DNA of 5,659 bases from the NCBI GenBank assembly GCA_016874315.1, contig VGTX01000074.1, positions 1-5,659 of the forward strand, written 5' to 3'. The position numbers were made by a program, and so were the translations under genes. The notes beneath the pieces were generated by a model. It did no database searches and was not told the origin of the DNA. It saw nothing but the letters and a program-made list of their open reading frames with translations. Positions 5,634 through 5,659 of this stretch are shown here, piece by piece (position 1 is the stretch's first letter; each line of letters begins with the position of its first letter). Source of the DNA: Gammaproteobacteria bacterium (lineage in GTDB: Bacteria > Pseudomonadota > Gammaproteobacteria > Berkiellales > Berkiellaceae).

Positions 5634-5659
5634 ATATCATGAGTCACTTTCACTTATTA
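5525..5659 (-). other. nuoA upstream leader, no RNA gene or clear promoter seen
   Basis: Region between the right edge and nuoA, covered mostly by the possible 39-codon ORF. Reading from the right edge, it opens with TAATAA, which could be the stop of a gene outside the window, but the frame cannot be checked. A TATAAA-like hexamer (minus strand, about 5618-5623) has no good -35 partner at 16-18 bases, so I do not call a promoter. I looked for a tRNA, as some gammaproteobacteria have tRNA genes before nuoA, and saw none. The operon promoter is probably farther upstream. Confidence 0.5.

Noticed and set aside
5621..5640. Small inverted repeat ATGA-TTTT-TCAT in the leader
   Set aside because: A four-base AT-rich stem is expected by chance; there is no GC-rich stem or T-run to make it a terminator.
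5521..5659. tRNA gene upstream of nuoA, as found in some gammaproteobacteria
   Set aside because: No CCA-type end, acceptor stem or T-loop (TTCRA-type) could be arranged on either strand.

Overview
This window is the front two thirds of a nuo operon (type I NADH:quinone oxidoreductase, respiratory complex I). Every gene lies on the minus strand, so transcription runs from right to left. In transcription order the genes are nuoA, nuoB, nuoC, nuoD, nuoE, nuoF and the first 365 codons of nuoG, which is cut by the left edge of the window.

Organism: nuoC and nuoD are separate genes, unlike the fused nuoCD of enteric bacteria. NuoD and NuoF read like the beta/gammaproteobacterial and mitochondrial-like 14-subunit enzyme (for example, NuoD has the DYVSMLCNEHAY and NHLLWLGAHALDVGAM blocks). 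Base composition is moderately AT-rich by eye. A gammaproteobacterium outside the enterics, possibly of the Legionella/Coxiella kind, fits best. That placement is inference from remembered family sequences, and no search was run.

Layout, right to left: 5521-5659 is a short leader with no RNA gene that I can see. It holds one possible 39-codon ORF whose stop overlaps the likely nuoA start (TAATG). NuoA (5122-5514) is a three-helix membrane subunit that overlaps nuoB by 52 bases. NuoB (4682-5173) carries cluster N2. NuoC (4095-4685) and NuoD (2851-4098) form the rest of the quinone-reducing connecting module. NuoE (2372-2854), NuoF (1098-2372) and NuoG (1-1097, partial) form the NADH-oxidising module with its FMN and iron-sulfur chain.

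How the genes work together: NADH gives electrons to FMN on NuoF. They pass through the NuoE/F/G clusters to N2 on NuoB and reach quinone in the NuoB/NuoD pocket, and NuoA lies in the membrane arm beside that pocket. There are no gaps between genes: three junctions are ATGA, one is TAATG, one is stop-next-to-start (TAGATG), and nuoA/nuoB overlap more deeply. This implies one transcript and translational coupling.

All cofactor ligands that can be checked are present, so the module looks functional. I found no undescribed system. The points worth a second look are the unusual NuoA C-terminus and nuoA/nuoB overlap, the possible leader ORF, a short NuoC N-terminus, and a few substitutions at usually conserved positions.
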